A stretch of DNA of 64,000 nucleotides, from contig CM065648.1 in the NCBI GenBank assembly GCA_033220425.1, forward strand, positions 4,154,001-4,218,000, given 5' to 3'. Below, in pieces: positions 63,600-64,000 of this stretch. The DNA comes from Lepraria neglecta. Lineage: Eukaryota > Ascomycota > Lecanoromycetes > Lecanorales > Stereocaulaceae. A program made the translations under genes and the position numbers. The first letter of the stretch is position 1. Each line of letters begins with the position of its first letter. A model generated the notes under the pieces. It searched no databases. It was given only the letters and a program-made list of their open reading frames with translations, and was not told the DNA's origin.

Positions 63600-64000
63600 A
63601 TGAATCTAAATAGCGGAGGTAGTCCAGAACCAGCGAATAGAGTTAAAGGAGCGTCGACCTCACCTCGATCGACGGTTGTATCTGCCTGGCTGCGCCGACA
63701 AGGATGTCGCAATAGCGTCGTTCGGAGGGTACGGCTTCGAGACGTGGATCTCGCCTTTCGCTGTTGATCGTGGAGAGGCGGTGCTACTGATCCGTTGTAG
63801 CCGTCTCAGCTCGAAGATCCAGGCAACAGGAGCTGACGAGGCACGATGGATGGATATCTCCGAGGGGAGCACCGAAGACTCGGCCGACATGGCACATGGA
63901 TCGAATACGAGGCTCCAGTGGCCGAGAGCAGCAGCAGCGCGTGTCCCAAGGTATGAGACGGATGAGCGGTAATCGAGCGTATTCGGTCTGGCGATTGAGC
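63600..64000 (+). CDS. Possible 5' end of a gene running off the window
   Basis: ATG at 63600 opens MNLNSGGSPEPANRVKGAST in a basic, Ser-rich stretch to a TGA near 63767, and an overlapping frame in another phase continues to 63972. It may be a first exon followed by an intron that I cannot place. Not recognised; only the position after a long C/T-rich leader supports it. Confidence 0.25.

Noticed and set aside
1-64000. CRISPR arrays, bacterial operons, tRNA and rRNA genes
   Set aside because: None seen. The genes are intron-containing and eukaryotic, and no regularly spaced repeats or cloverleaf-like sequences were found by eye. A tRNAscan-type search would settle the tRNA question.

Overview
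The window is fungal nuclear DNA, almost certainly a filamentous ascomycete (Pezizomycotina). Genes carry short GT-AG introns (mostly 44-113 bp, several with CTAAC/CTAAT-type branch sites). Recognisable families include fungal NACHT-ankyrin NLRs, a PsuG-PfkB fusion, UstYa/DUF3328, modin-like proteins and the fungal rhodopsin-like membrane family. Stop codons that look like RIP (CpA to TpA) occur in repeats and pseudogenes. I cannot name the species; a Dothideomycete is a guess.

Layout. 1-2.8 kb: 3' part of a NACHT / C2H2 / ankyrin NLR. 3.35-7.32 kb: a complete Tc1/mariner-type transposon with 87-bp terminal inverted repeats and TA duplications. It carries a disabled, intron-containing DDE transposase and, convergent to it, a second large gene of unknown function. 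It sits in one copy of an older direct repeat whose second copy (about 8.0-8.4 kb) preserves a near-empty target site. 7.3-13.7 kb: gene-poor, decayed DNA with a hairpin element, one weak hypothetical gene and a broken membrane-protein gene.

13.7-39.7 kb is a dense, intact housekeeping block: RMT2, a 66-aa conserved protein, a dienelactone-hydrolase/SnoaL-like protein, a pseudouridine-catabolism fusion (PsuG-PfkB), OST1, VTC4, REV1, a nucleolar FKBP, MCM4 and UNG1. DNA replication and repair are represented by REV1, MCM4 and UNG1; MCM4 and UNG1 have MCB/E2F-like ACGCG elements just upstream.

40-58.3 kb is accessory and decaying: a tandem trio of F-box-like paralogues (one intact, two degraded), a perfect 20-bp palindrome, MIC26/27, a dead rhodopsin-family membrane gene, a candidate Cys-rich secreted protein, a dead UstYa-like gene, an intact GH128 glucanase, a dead modin-like gene and a gene with duplicated SAP-like exons. 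58.5-62.3 kb returns to conserved genes (TLS1/C9orf78-like, a metallo-beta-lactamase-fold protein, a MAPEG protein). The last 1.7 kb looks like a promoter/leader of a gene running off the window.

The most unusual object is the Tc1/mariner element with its large cargo gene. All exon coordinates were worked out by eye from splice signals and reading phase; database similarity was not tested.
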